A stretch of 64,000 nucleotides of DNA from Kappaphycus alvarezii (GCA_002205965.3 NADL03000699.1:1302001-1366000), one strand, 5' to 3'. Positions 43,570-53,960 are shown, counted from the stretch's first letter. Notes: generated from the sequence alone by a model not told the origin. A program made the numbers and translations.

Positions 43570-44838
43570 ATGGCCCTACCGGACGCAATCTCTACTGAGG
43601 ACACACCCAAGATGACTGCCACCCTGCGCGGTCCCGAATGGGCCTTCTGGATGCACCTTATCGACGAGGAGTTCTGCAACCTGTCGGCCAACAGGACGTG
43701 GACTTACTGTAAGCCACCTCCCGATGTGCGCCCGCTGCCCTCTAGGGCCATCTTTCGGCTTAAGAGAGACTCGCCGGGACGGCCTGCACGGTTTGAAGCC
43801 TGGCTCATCGCCCGCGGCAACTTCCAGACGGACTTCGACTACAACGGCGAGCTGTACGCCGAGGTGGCATGCATTGAGCTCGTGCGTGCGCTCATGTCCA
43901 TTGCGGTCACAAAAGATTGGGTGATGCACCAGGTGGACGTCAAAGGTGAGTTCTTACACGCCACGTTGCCCAGCAAGGAACGAGTTTGGATACGGCTCCC
44001 GAAGATCGCTGGGGTCAAGTCCGCTGATGGTCGAGTAATCCGGTTGGACAAGTCTCCTTATGGCCTGCGTCAAGCACCCAAACTGTGGTATGACCACTTC
44101 GCCACGCAGGCTGGCCATGTGGGCTTCGCGCGCTCCGAGACTACCGACTGTCTCTTCCTGTCTCCCGGGTCCGATCTGGTCTACATCGTCGTCTACGTGG
44201 ACCATTTGCTGCTGTTCGGCTCGTCTACTGCTGCTCTGAAGGCCAAGGAGACCCTCGGTAAAATCTTCGCAGTGACCGACTTGGGGCGCTGCTCGCTGTT
44301 CCTCGGAGTCAAGGTGGAGTACTGTCCTAATGGTCTGTTCTTGTCGCAGAAGTCCTACGTGGAGAAGGTGCTACTGTCAGCATGCATGGTTGGCTGTAAG
44401 TCCATCAGGTCGCCGCTCCCGCTCGCGCATCCGCTGTATGAGAAGAAACAGCCACTCAGCGAGCAGCGGGTATTGGAGATGCAGAAGTTTCCCTATCGGT
44501 CCATCTTGGGTTCGCTACTGTACTTGTCCACTCGGACTCGTCCTGACATCTCCATCGCTGTTTCCATGCTTGCCAAGTTCCAGACCGACCATGCGCCGGC
44601 CCACTGGAAAGAGATGAAGCATCCGCTCCGCTACCTAGCCGGGACGACCCATTATGGACTTTGGCTACCGTCTACACATAGTACAGTGGGTGTACGAGCA
44701 TGGTCTGATGCAGACTGGGCTCTCGATCATACGCTGCGTCGCTTGCGCTCCAGCCTACTGGTCTGTGTCAACGGAGGTCCTATCATCTCGCCATCTAAGC
44801 TCCAGACAGCGACGGCTAAGTCGATTACAGAAGCTTAG
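43570..44838 (+). pseudogene. Copia-3 reverse transcriptase and RNase H, YVDH active site
   Basis: An open frame of 422 codons covers the entire copia RT: ARFEAWLIARGNFQ, VMHQVDVKGEFLHATLP (first Asp), KSPYGLRQAPKLWYDHF, then YIVVYVDHLLLFGSST. The normal YVDD is YVDH (GAC CAT), so a metal-binding Asp is lost. It continues with FAVTDLGRCSLFLGVKVEY, YRSILGSLLYLSTRTRPDIS and RNase H start AWSDADWALDHTLRR, and stops at a TAG (44838) in the ITEA-stop-FSAL motif where the family has EAEY. Length and spacing are normal. Confidence 0.9.
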
Positions 44839-45184
44839 TTCTCTGCTCTGGCGGTCTGCGAACGTGAGGTCAAGTGGTTGAGGTCCGTTTTGGTGGAGCT
44901 CAGGGTGCGCCTCAATGCCCCTACTGTTTTCGATTAGGATAACCTCCGTAAGATTGCGAGGACCACTGAGGTCAAGGGTCTGCGCAACGTGAAGCACGTG
45001 GAAATGAAGTACCACTCTGGCCGCAAGATGGCCGAGGACAAGATCTTCGTGGTGCGCTATACAGCAAACATCGACAACAAGGCCGATGCACTGACAAACG
45101 TGGTGATCGGAGAGCTCTTAGAGAATCACAGGGCCTCGCTTGGTGTTTTCCATCATAGTCTACAGTCCAAGCCTCGAGGCGGCG
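44839..45184 (+). pseudogene. Copia-3 RNase H C-terminal part
   Basis: In the same frame after the TAG: FSALAVCEREVKWLRSVLVE, a second stop (TAG, 44936), then DNLRKIARTTEVKGLRNVKH and VRYTANIDNKADALTNVVIG, the RNase H end (KHVExKYH...NxADxLTK). It runs to the purine-rich GAGGCGGCGGG that serves as polypurine tract before the 3' LTR. Confidence 0.75.
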
Positions 45185-45563
45185 GGTTAGCAGTGTAATT
45201 TCTACGCTTGTTTTGCTGGCGTCCGATGGGTCTCCCTGATTTGGATGGCTGGGACTTACTCGCTCGTGCATTTACTTCCAAACGGACGTGCGCGAACACT
45301 GACAAGCCACCAGTCGTACATCTGTGGTCGAGGATTTTCCTTCGACCTGCGTGTTGTTGAGGCTTCCGCATCGACATGCGCCGTTGGACATGGTCTAGTG
45401 TGTGGCGGAGATTCGCTAGGGCCTCTGCGCACACGAAGTAGAACGACCAGCTGGACCTCTATAGTAGTCTATATAAGCCCGCCTATCAGCCGTGGAAGTA
45501 TGTGAGCACACTAGCTCTCCCGTATCTCTCATCAATTCGGCCTATTGGACTCAACCTCCGTCA
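45185..45563 (+). repeat. 3' LTR of copia-3
   Basis: It matches the 5' LTR along its whole length, starts GGTTAGCAG (first T of TG changed) and ends CTCCGTCA before ACAAC. TATA box CTATATAAGC near 45470. Confidence 0.9.
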
Positions 45564-45662
45564 ACAACTCCTACTCAAAAAAACTCTCCACTTTCTATCT
45601 ATAATTCAGCAAAAAATAACAATCTGTCGCGCATCTTCGAGAAATGTTTTGTCCAGAAACGC

Positions 45663-46712
45663 ATGCTTCATAATTCAGTTCTGGTGGACGATGATGAATA
45701 CTTTTTGATATTCTAACATCAAAGATCCAGAGTACTACATGATGAAATCATCAATATATCCGCTCTGTACTCCCGTTTAGCTGCTTAGTGGCTAGTCTTT
45801 AATCTAAACGCCCTATCGGAAGCGGAATTCTTGAGAAAGTTTAGGTTTAGACCCCCCTAAATCGCAGTCTTGTTAGGTTATATCAGATTATAAGTTATGT
45901 ATAAGCGTGTCAATGGGTACCACTGCGATCCTACTACTGTTTGCTGTATCTTTCGTCGGTGTCTAAGCGCTCTGAACAGATGGTACGACCTTGAGGTCGA
46001 GTTCGGAATGCGGGAGCCATTTTTGAGCGAATTGTTCTGGGAATCCATGGAAACCTTCAGGAGAAGACCAAGAAATACTTGCCTTCTTTCCGTCCCGAGC
46101 CTATGCGGCGCAGGGGTTGCATATACGCTGCCGCGTTTGCGGCAAAAGGGGTTCCATACGATATCATTTTAGGCTTTATTGATTGTACGAAGATCCGCAT
46201 GTCTCGACCTGGTGGACCTGGGCGTTTGCAGCATAGCGTGTATTCAGGTCTCAAACGCATGCAGTGCTTGATCTGATCTGGTCTCAAATTTTGCTTGTAT
46301 GTGCCTGAGGAAGGGCGCCGTCACGGCCCGATTCTGCTCAGTAAAAGTGGTCTGGAAGAGCAGTTGAGCAATACTCTGTGTATTGAGGGGCGCCAATTCT
46401 ACACTTGTGGAAACTCGGCGTACATTCTCAGGCCGTACATGCAAAGGACGTGGAACACCGTCGGCATTACTGCCATAATCCAAGAGTTTATTACTAAGAT
46501 CAGTCAAGCTCAGGTCAGTGTCGGGGGAATCACAATGATTTGAAACAATTCTGGTCTAGTAAAGATTTCGCGAGGAATGTTAAAGTGAAGAAGGCCCTAC
46601 TTGCATTGATGTTCAGGGCGTCTGCACTTCTGTTGAACTTTCGCACTTTCATATCTAAAGGGGTCCATACGTCCCTCTACTTCGAATGCGAAGCTCCTTC
46701 TTTAGAGGAATA
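45663..46712 (+). pseudogene. PIF/Harbinger-type DDE transposase (HARBI1-like)
   Basis: From MLHNSVLVDDDEYFLIF (45663) coding runs through frame changes: EAEFLRKFRFRPP, YKRVNGYHCDPTTVCCIFRR, CLSALNRWYDLEVEFGMREP, LSELFWESMETF, then YAAAFAAKGVPYDIILGFID (first Asp), CTKIRMSRPGGPGRLQHSVY, VPEEGRRHGPILL, YTCGNSAYILRPYMQ and finally KQFWSSKDFARNVKVKKALL, MFRASALLLNFRTF. The second catalytic Asp (GDSAY) is Asn, and the VEW segment with the Glu is frameshifted to VGG. HARBI1-type enzymes act with a Myb/SANT partner; such a gene lies convergently at 47560-48525. Confidence 0.85.
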
Positions 46713-47559
46713 ACTAGAAAGCGCATAAGGCCTTCTAATGGCTTCTATAGACGCCCAGGAGCGCGTTTTACTAAAGGAAACTTTTGCGACCTGCCGAGCC
46801 CGCGTGCCATTCTCGCGTTATTTTAGCCCGCTTCAATAGGAAATGAAACTCTTTTACTTTTACTACGCCTAGAATCTTGACTGCATGCCGTACTTAGAGA
46901 GCAAAGTCTGCTTAAGGGAAAGAGACTTAATACTCTCCTCCCGTTGCCCTTTTCTCTCGTCTTTCTCTACCTTACATTGTTCTTCTTCCAGCTTAAGTCA
47001 TTGCTCAAGCATGTTTTGTGCTCGTTCGCATGGGTAATCTTCAGCCTTGGCTCTATCTTGCTTGATACACATCGTTGACTTAACTAGTCACCGACTACTG
47101 ATTCTAGGCTAATAGTTCCCTCGTTCTTGCTAAGCGAAAACACGGAACGGTAAAGCTGATTCGAGGCTAAAGTGAGCTGTCCGTACGGCGTACGCAAGGT
47201 GGTTTACAGAACATAACTTGGCTTACAGCCACATGCTGTAAGAACAACCCGTACAGTATACAGGAAGTCGCTTAGAAGGTATTTCATTGGTTGGGGACAC
47301 AACATCCAGTCATGTACATCCAGAATTGCTAATGACGTCAGGCGTGCTACTTAACATCACCAATCAGTGATGAGAAACCTCGCCGAGGCGAGTTCCGGCG
47401 GCGGCTGCCGAAGCTCGGGAATACTTATCCCGGAGTAAAGGCAGCGGGCTCAGGAAACCTGACCCCGCAGCCCGTCATCGCCATCGATCCTTACTGTGCG
47501 CTCCAATTCCCATTCTATCATATACTTCTCCCTATTCACCCGTCTCATTGCGTGCTACA
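46713..47559. other. Spacer within the presumed Harbinger element
   Basis: No ORF recognised. It holds a small hairpin (arms 47222-47229 and 47235-47242, CTTACAGC) and G/C-rich short inverted repeats around 47378-47470. Confidence 0.35.
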
Positions 47560-48525
47560 TTTATGGTGGATCTCTTGTTACCTCTATCTTTTCGCACCAG
47601 TGTTGCGTGATCACAAGTACTGTACGTGTTACATGCCCAAAAAAGCGATCTAGATCTAACTGCGCCTTCCTCTGTTCGACTTCTCTGCGACGGTTAAGCA
47701 TCTCGTTGATATGAGCTTCTAAACCCGAACCAATATCACCCAACGAGCGCCTCTTCGCCTTCTTTGCTTTTTCCTTACCTCTTTCTTCCTCCTCTGACTC
47801 GTACTTCCTCTTCCTAATTGTAGTTTTGTCCCTAAAAGTCTATCCAGCTTCAATGAGAGCCGTTTCAGCTTCCGTCTGGTCTTCCTTCTCCTTCTTTCCC
47901 ATCTCTTCACCCTCACCCATTTCGAGAATTAAGTCGTTTAGCAGCTGATTGGACTCGGTTATCACTTCACTTATACCGGAAGCCAACGCGTTCAACTTCA
48001 CCACCCTACGCCTTGCTTCAACGAGCCTTGAGAAACGCTCACGTAGGGACTTAGCTGAGGGCTTCTGTTGGTTTTTTTCAAAACACCATACTAGAGGCAC
48101 CTCGGATATTATCACTCTCCCCACCTTCTCCAATTCCTTAAGCTTTCTTCCATAGGAAGCGATATGAGAGTCAACTGCTCAAATAGACTTCAGTAAACGG
48201 AAATCATATTGTTTGCAGTTGAATCTCTTCACCTTCTAGTCATTACCATTGTCCCCAGAACCAGACGAGTCTGATTCTCCCTCTACAACTTGTGCACCTG
48301 AATCGCATCGAAGCGGGACCACCGTAACACGCGGGGCAGTAAGTATTGTAGCAGATGGTAGCGCAGCAGTAGGAAGCGCAGCAGTAGGGAGAGCTGTAGT
48401 ATGCAACTGTGTAGGAATTTTAGAAAGCGGCGCAAGCGGCACTGAAGTCGGTCAATGCTGAAGTTGATAAGTGTGGAGTTGGGATGTGGGGGTTTTCGGC
48501 GATTGATCTGCGGTGTCGGGGCCAT
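47560..48525 (-). pseudogene. Myb/SANT-like DNA-binding protein (Harbinger partner type)
   Basis: From an ATG at 48525 (MAPTPQINRRKPPHP) through a frameshift to an Ala/Pro/Thr-rich linker (TTALPTAALPTAALPSA), then after a TAG KVKRFNCKQYDFRLLKSI, SHIASYGRKLKELEKVG and AKSLRERFSRLVEARRRVVK, LASGISEVITESNQLLNDLI and a Lys/Glu-rich end with coiled-coil character (47560-47900). The F-x-LL..V...G..W-like block, R-S-L-x-x-R-F-x-x-L, then ASGI-x-E-x-T-E-x-x-LL is the pattern of Myb/SANT-like proteins common beside transposases. Stops at 48236 and about 48185 plus frameshifts make it a pseudogene. Confidence 0.6.
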
Positions 48526-48596
48526 GAAGTAACCTTTGACCCATATCATGAGACCGCAGTTCCTGCGCTTTTGCAACGGAACGTACGCCGTAAGTA

Positions 48597-49410
48597 ATGT
48601 TGTTTTTGCGGACTCTCCGCCGTTCTCCGCGACCAATTTCCGTGAGATTTTGTAATCGTTCACACGTGTCGGGGATTAATTGCCGAAGTCCAATGGAATC
48701 GTTGTTACTTAAATCCTCTATTCCAGATCATAAATGGGAGCGCTCGTCAGTGATTTGTAAATTTTTGAAAACTGCCGCTGTTTTAACTGAATTGCAGTCA
48801 GGTAATACATATGTGACTGTACGCATATCGGTGAGATCATTTGCTCATCTAAGTAAGAAGGTACAAGCAGCCGCTAACGGTGATATTCGGGCACTAGTAC
48901 CTACTGCTATAATAATTAATCGCAAACTTGAGTTATATCAAAGAGTAGTGTGCTCTGATTTAACAAATTTAGCAAAGAATGTAGATCCTCAATTTTCTAA
49001 TGACTTTATAGTATATTAAGATCTGCTTCGAAACCTGTTTAGCATCTCTAAGTTGGAGGAGAGAGTGAGTAGCATAAAGAATGCACCATCAATACCAAGA
49101 TCATTGATTGATCAGCTTTTAGATGAACATAGCGCTGACTTGCGTGAAGAGAGTGAGATTAATTGGTTTATTGGGTCACTAGTATGTTCATTTTGTGGAA
49201 TTGATCCTGTACAGTGGTGGAGAGCTAATGAAAGTAGATATAATATTGCAGCTGTGGCTAGAGATTTCTTTGCTATTCAGGCATTATCTGTAGCGAGCGA
49301 GAGTTGTTTCTCTCATGCTAATCGAATTTTAGATTAGTATCCTTTGATAATGAACGATGAGACAATACATCCTTCTGTTCTACTGAAATCGTCTAATAAT
49401 TTGCTTGACG
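48597..49410 (+). pseudogene. hAT-family transposase C-terminal half (hAT-C)
   Basis: 48690-49019 reads HKWERSSVICKFLKTAAVLT, YVTVRISVRSFAHLSKKVQA and DLTNLAKNVDPQFSND, a stop, then 49053-49337 LREESEINWFIG, PVQWWRANESRYNIAAVARD and IQALSVASESCFSHANRILD, the hAT dimerisation motif (W-W-x-x-N-x-x-R-Y...S-V-x-S-E-x-x-F-S). After a TAG the end continues NDETIHPSVLLKSSNNLLDE and stops at 49414. The N-terminal half is missing: the sequence upstream of 48597 is taken by the Myb gene on the other strand. Confidence 0.8.
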
Positions 49411-49414
49411 AGTA

Positions 49415-50660
49415 AAGACATTCGTTCGTCTACCTAGTGGGTCAAAGTCCCAGCAACGCATTGGTTGGAAATTGTTCCAATACTGTATATATACTTCATG
49501 GAATCCGGTAGACAGTATCCTGTGGATATTTTTGGAGCTTTTAGGGTTGGGGGGAATTAGCGAAGGAAGTTAATCACATTTTAACGAATATTTGGATTAA
49601 GTCGGACTTAGGCGGCGAAAAGCGCCCGTAAAATAAGAGATAAGGGGGTTGAAGGAAGTCGTAAAGGCTAGCAAGCCTTGTCGGGAGATAATTTCTACCA
49701 TGGGCACTTCCGTACTGCGGGTTGCCGATGGTTTTTTGAACGATTATGTTAGTCCTCAACGAAGGTTACCAAGAAGTAGGGTATATGAAATATACTTGAG
49801 TCATTCCATAATGAATACTATATCAGTCTCACTGTATCACTTTGGGATCAAGCTGTGGGTAATCCCCTTTCCAGGGACACTATTGAGGTCTTAGGTGCTC
49901 CAAATGATTCTATTTCTGCCTTCAAACATTCAAATGTGGCATAGAATAGCCTTCCCATTAACATACTTGACGAACATCCCCGCAAAATACATGTCACCAA
50001 TTCCCTTACTGAGTAGTCTCTGCACAAAAAATGTTGGTAACAGTTCGCAGAGGTACATTATTTATTGTTTCAAGGGCAGTGTCCTCTTGATCTGAACACA
50101 AAAAAATCAGAGATGCACAAGGCAACATCATTTTGGTGATTATCATCACTAGATCAGTAGGACGACTTGACTAACTACCTTGTTCTTCCCTCCAATTTCT
50201 CTGTCATCATTTTGCTCCATCCTTGTCCCTTACCCCCCTCTATCTCTCTCATTCCGCTAATTCTCTTATTCGTCATCCCAAGATTCACCACAACTTTCTG
50301 TGTGCAGGTTGTCCTGCATCGATAATTGAATTATTCTAACCAAGAGATGTAGCAACAACACTCCAGGCCCTGCTTTGTGACATGAAGTGATAGGTGAGGT
50401 ATTGAAATACGTTACAAGCGCCATCACCAAAGATTATCTGACGCAGTAACTCCCCAGCGTTTATCGCTGCAAAACACTTACTGTCGGTACTCTTCAAATC
50501 ACTTCAGTGAAATGAGTTCACCACATCCATTTCGTGCTAAAACATCTTTTTTACTGTTTAGCAAACCTTCAACCAGTCGTAGCACTACTACTGTGTGTCG
50601 CCTTCATTCGAACTCTACGTATCTGTCACACCTATTTCAGTACTACCTGATCAAAAACCT
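49415..50660. other. Unassigned stretch
   Basis: Short frames only (49649-49894 the most coherent, RVADGFLNDYVSPQRRLPRS). Nothing recognised; no repeat unit noticed. Confidence 0.35.
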
Positions 50661-50661
50661 C

Positions 50662-51400
50662 TTAATAAATTTCTTGCAAAACCAGTGCAGACTTGCACTC
50701 CTCTATAATCAATCCGTAGAATAGTGTCAATAATACAGAGCCGGGCTTCACAGCTTGTCTTGTCTTCTCTGTTAGTTCAAGCATGTAGCTCAGCTCCCGC
50801 GTAGGCCATTTGCGAGAAGCCAACTGTGCAGATAGACTACATAATGCCTTTTTGCACATACTCATTGCGGCATAAAGCCTCCGCGCCAAGGAACCTACCT
50901 ACCCCAACTTGAGCCATATTATCCGGCAAAGGATAGGAGACACAATGTTTTTCCAACCCAGCATGACAGAAAACTTGTGTGTCGATTCCTCTAATTTTCC
51001 TTTGAGGGAAGCACTGACCTTACGTTTCATCTCTTGAGCTACTGCTTCTTGTGCCTGGTCTGCATTTTCTACTACCAGAATGAACAAAATGTTCTTCATG
51101 TCCGCCCTCCCGCACTTCACGCTCATAAAGCTTTATCGCTCGCAGTCTACTCCTTTTCACCCCTTCCGCCCCATTTTCCGGCAGAATGGCCAAGGCGTAA
51201 ATCGAATCCACGTCCTCGCCGCCCTTAATGCACCGTTCAGAAAAGACAATCCCTAGAAGAACGTTCCTCTCAAAAGCTTGCGCCCACAACAATACCCCCA
51301 ATTTGTACATTGCTTTATTACACCTCCCGTCTCTAATAGAGAATTATTTGAGCATAATCTCTCAAAGAGTGTTTTCCGCACTACGTTCTGCGCCAACTTT
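50662..51400 (-). pseudogene. Sel1-like repeat (SLR) protein remnant
   Basis: The minus strand at 51020-51400 reads CNKAMYKLGVLLWAQAFERN, FSERCIKGGEDVDSIYALAI, LPENGAEGVKRSRLRAIKLY and EREVREGGHEEHF. The repeated G-G-x-x-x-x-x-x-Y-A-L-A-x-L...G-A-E-G-V...A-x-x-L-Y-E-R with ~39-residue period is the Sel1-like/TPR-like solenoid pattern. After a frameshift the pattern is fainter (50662-50889: LSYMLELTEKTRQAVKPG, LIIEECKS). Such proteins usually scaffold protein complexes and are often expanded families in fungi-like organisms. Stops and frame changes indicate a pseudogene; no start codon is convincing. Confidence 0.55.
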
Positions 51401-52139
51401 CAGAAGAGTTTCAAATTTTTACATCGAAATATTATGTCCCAGGTCCTGGATGGCACATTCATCTTCCGTAGATATGCAACTTGATATTGATATCAGTAAA
51501 TTCCAAAAGTTGAGAACATTAACGTTTGCAAATATTTGACAAGCCTCAGCTTCTTATAGCGATGTTTGATATACATCTTGCTTGTTAAAAATAATGTTTT
51601 ACCTGCAGTTGGGGCTAATTATAATGCTAGCAATAGCAGTATCATTATCCCAACCGGCAATTGTTGATAATGTTTTAGAACTGGCACCAGCTCCGCGGCA
51701 AGCGTCTCCGACGGAGCCATTTAATCCGGAGAAACTTATTGCGCAGATTCTTCCCTTGATTTATAGCGCGGTTTGGTTCGACTAAATCACAAATAGTTCG
51801 CAATTATTCTCTGTTTAGTCTTCAGTAGTTCAGTCTATACCTGCCACCGACTGGGACCAGTTCGGTTTTAAAATTTCATCCGAGACTACGAAAACTACAT
51901 AATTTTGCGCTTGCGGTCTTTCGCAGACACCTGTGAAACAAAGTCCGATTCCCAATGCTTGTTTTATTCCAAGGGGAGAAACTTTACTTCAATAAGTATC
52001 TATCGTGTACACTGCAGGTCTGACATGGATAGTTCGGTGTACGACAGAGGCTTTACATGATCAGCTCAGTCCGTTTCCTCCAGCAGAAGAAGATGATTGG
52101 TCAATGTATCTCTGTACGGTACTAAATTTTGGCTTTACA
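51401..52139. other. Unassigned stretch left of the inverted arm
   Basis: A small ATG frame at 51594-51785 begins with a hydrophobic run like a signal peptide (LQLGLIIMLAIAVSLSQPA) but has no recognised continuation. Nothing else seen. Confidence 0.3.
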
Positions 52140-52599
52140 GCAATGTGTTTTCCCTTTTGCAGACCATTATGAAACCATGACCATGATGACTTGCTTCGCT
52201 GGCACTGTCAGGCGCGCGCGAGACGGGACGAAAAATGTTTTTCCTCGTCGTCATCTACAGACTTTTTATTTACAGTAGTACCTTCTCTTGTACAAATTTC
52301 GTGTAGTTCTGGTCCTTCCTCGCCCTTTTTGACTCTCAGACCCTTCCCAGAGAGGATATTTCTCCTTCCTTATCCTTGGTTATCCTTTCTGAGATACTCT
52401 CTAAATTCACTTCCATTTCATGTAGATATATCAAAACTGGATACACCCCTCCGAATCCATCCTAAATCGAGTTACTTTCCCCTTTTTAGCTTACCATCTT
52501 CTTCAAATTCTCTCTTTTATGTATAAACCTGATAGTGATATTTTTCTGTTAAGCACTGGAAGGGGTTCTGTTTTTCTTTCGCACCTCTATTTGAGGGCT

Positions 52600-52692
52600 T
52601 CTAATTTTATTTTGTTTGTTTGTTTTCTTTTTTTTTGTTTTCTTTTTTTTTTGTTTTCTTTTTGTTTTCTTTTTTTTCTGTTGTTTTTTTAG
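52600..52692 (-). repeat. A-rich (GAAAACAAAAA)n tract, poly(T) on plus strand
   Basis: Roughly 90 bp of almost pure T with single C/G on the plus strand. On the minus strand it follows the zinc-finger stop codon by about 15 bases, where a poly(A)-derived tail would sit. Confidence 0.7.
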
Positions 52693-53403
52693 TTCGATAA
52701 AATACTCTAATTACGTCTCTTCTCGCCGAGAAAGGAAGCTCTCCTACGGTGCTTGTTACTGCGCAGATGAGTCTCTAGGTCGATCTCCTGGGCGAAGGTA
52801 ATGTCGCAATCAGTACACCGCGGAGGATCCTTGCTTTCCCTTAACCTTTGTTCTGCCCTTTGGTGCCTCCCACCAGCCTCGTGCACAGCTTTTTGTCCGG
52901 GACTGACGAACTCGATGTCGCAGATGCGACAGTGAAACTTAGGCTTTTTGCCGTTCTTATTCCTCTCCCTTCTCTCCCTGTCTGTTGCGACTTTAAAAGC
53001 TGTGGTACAGACAAGGTCAATGCGGGCCTGGGCCCGGGAGGAAGTAGCCACGGAAGAGGACCCAAGGGCGGTTGTACGGTGCGACGGACGGGACGAAGGC
53101 TGTGCAGAGCGAGGGGGTTGTCTTGAGTAGCTAGAGGCTTGGGAAGGAGACCCGTTCCGGATGGAGACCTGTTCGGATTCTTCGGACCCCTCCTCGGCCT
53201 CGTCGTCAATAAGGGGATGCCTAGGGTAAGCTGTGATGGCAGAGCTCTCCCCTTCGGTAGATCTGTTGACGAGGCCTTCCCTTTCTTCCCTCCGACGGAG
53301 CTCCTGATACCTTTGATGATCCTTCGGGTGCGTAGTGGCTTCCTTAACCCTCCAACCATTCCTCGAAGTTCCAGGAAGGTTTTTAGAGTGTAGCAGTCAC
53401 TGA

Positions 53404-53545
53404 GGGTATTGCCCCCTTGAACTTCGAGCTAAGCACCGAAAGTCCAAAGAGACAAGGGACACCTGCAGTATAATGGGTATTGCCCCCTTGAACTTCGGTA
53501 TGCACACCGTAAGTCCAAGGAGACAAGGGACACCACTGCCTAAAG
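53404..53545. repeat. 71-bp tandem duplication
   Basis: GGGTATTGCCCCCTTGAACT at 53404 recurs at 53475; both units continue with AGTCCAA(A/G)GAGACAAGGG. 71 is not a multiple of three, so it breaks the minus-strand zinc-finger frame. Confidence 0.85.
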
Positions 53546-53572
53546 GACAACAAGGAGTCGGACGGCAACGTT

Positions 53573-53675
53573 TGGAGCGGGGTTTTTGGATGTGGAGGTT
53601 TTGGGTGTGGGGGTTTTGGAGTGTGGAGGTTTTGGGTGGGGGTTTGGAGTGTGGAGGTTTTGGGTGTGGTACTGG
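53573..53675. repeat. GTGGAGGTTTTGG-type minisatellite
   Basis: Irregular units of GTGGAGGTTTTGGGTGTGG and GGGTTTGGAG; on the minus strand they encode the Pro/His/Thr repeat (TPKPPHPKPPHPK). Confidence 0.75.
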
Positions 53676-53715
53676 CTTGTTCTTGTCGGTCGAGGCTCAC
53701 ACTCCCGTCGACCAG

Positions 53716-53726
53716 CCTTTATATAG
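53716..53726 (-). promoter_or_regulatory. TATA box CTATATAAAGG upstream of the zinc-finger frame
   Basis: A consensus TATA box on the minus strand about 20-30 bp upstream of the start of the Pro-rich frame. If the segment is a mobile unit, this is its promoter; inference. Confidence 0.4.
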
Positions 53727-53865
53727 AGATTCGCAAATTACTAAAACGCCCAAATTGCTACTAAATTCCTAGCAAAACATAAAAAGTAGCCCTTCGACCC
53801 CCCTATTCGCCTGTTTTGAGGCGTCTCTACTGTACTGTTGCGCAGTACACGCCATTTGTGGCTCA

Positions 53866-53960
53866 GAGCCATGCACAGTACTGTACATGGCTCTCGTATC
53901 CCGAATTTGTGGCCATGTACGGTACTGTACATGGCTCTCGGGACCATAATTTGTGGCCAC
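53866..53960. repeat. Tandem ~44-bp units each containing a near-perfect palindrome
   Basis: 53866-53893 folds with 13 of 14 base pairs around AGTACT (GAGCCATGCACAGTACTGTA and on). 53912-53935 folds with 11 of 12. Each is followed by TGGCTCTCG and then AATTTGTGGCCA, giving a 44-bp repeat unit. Strong hairpin potential at the promoter end of the zinc-finger segment. Confidence 0.85.

Larger units (their letters stand above)
40538..45563 (+). mobile_element. Ty1/copia retrotransposon with complete LTRs (copia-3)
   Basis: Two LTRs (40538-40914 and 45185-45563) begin TG/GG and end CA. The 5 bp before the first and after the second are both ACAAC (40533-40537 and 45564-45568), a target-site duplication. 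The total is 5026 bp. A primer-binding site abuts the 5' LTR. All copia domains are recognisable but broken, and the RT active site is changed. The flanking DNA appears to be part of the PIF/Harbinger element that continues at 45569. Confidence 0.92.
52707..53700 (-). pseudogene. Two-finger C2H2 (U1/matrin-type) zinc-finger protein, frameshifted
   Basis: In one frame from about 53430 to 52707: DCYTLKNLPGTSRNGWRVKE, HQRYQELRRREEREG, an acidic/Ser linker, ARIDLVCTTAFKVATDRERR, then finger 1 FHCRICDIEFVSPGQKAVHE (C-x2-C-x12-H-x5-H) and finger 2 PRCTDCDITFAQEIDLETHL (same spacing), ending in a basic HRRRASFLGEKRRN. The long H-x5-H linker is typical of RNA- or dsRNA-binding U1-like fingers. Upstream, 53700-53440 encodes a Pro/Thr/His repeat and TEVQGGNT; a 71-bp tandem duplication (see 53404-53545) shifts the frame between the parts. 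No ATG is seen in the upstream part. Confidence 0.6.

Noticed and set aside
47378..47470. Short G/C-rich inverted repeats as a riboswitch or terminator
   Set aside because: Arms are only 6 bp or imperfect and there is no supporting gene context.
52841..53359. 172-codon minus-strand basic/Pro-rich ORF
   Set aside because: It overlaps the zinc-finger frame, which has two well-formed fingers; the alternative frame has no motif.
53473..53772. Plus-strand Gly/Trp-rich ORF
   Set aside because: Translation of the GTGGAGGTTTTGG minisatellite; no start context or family.
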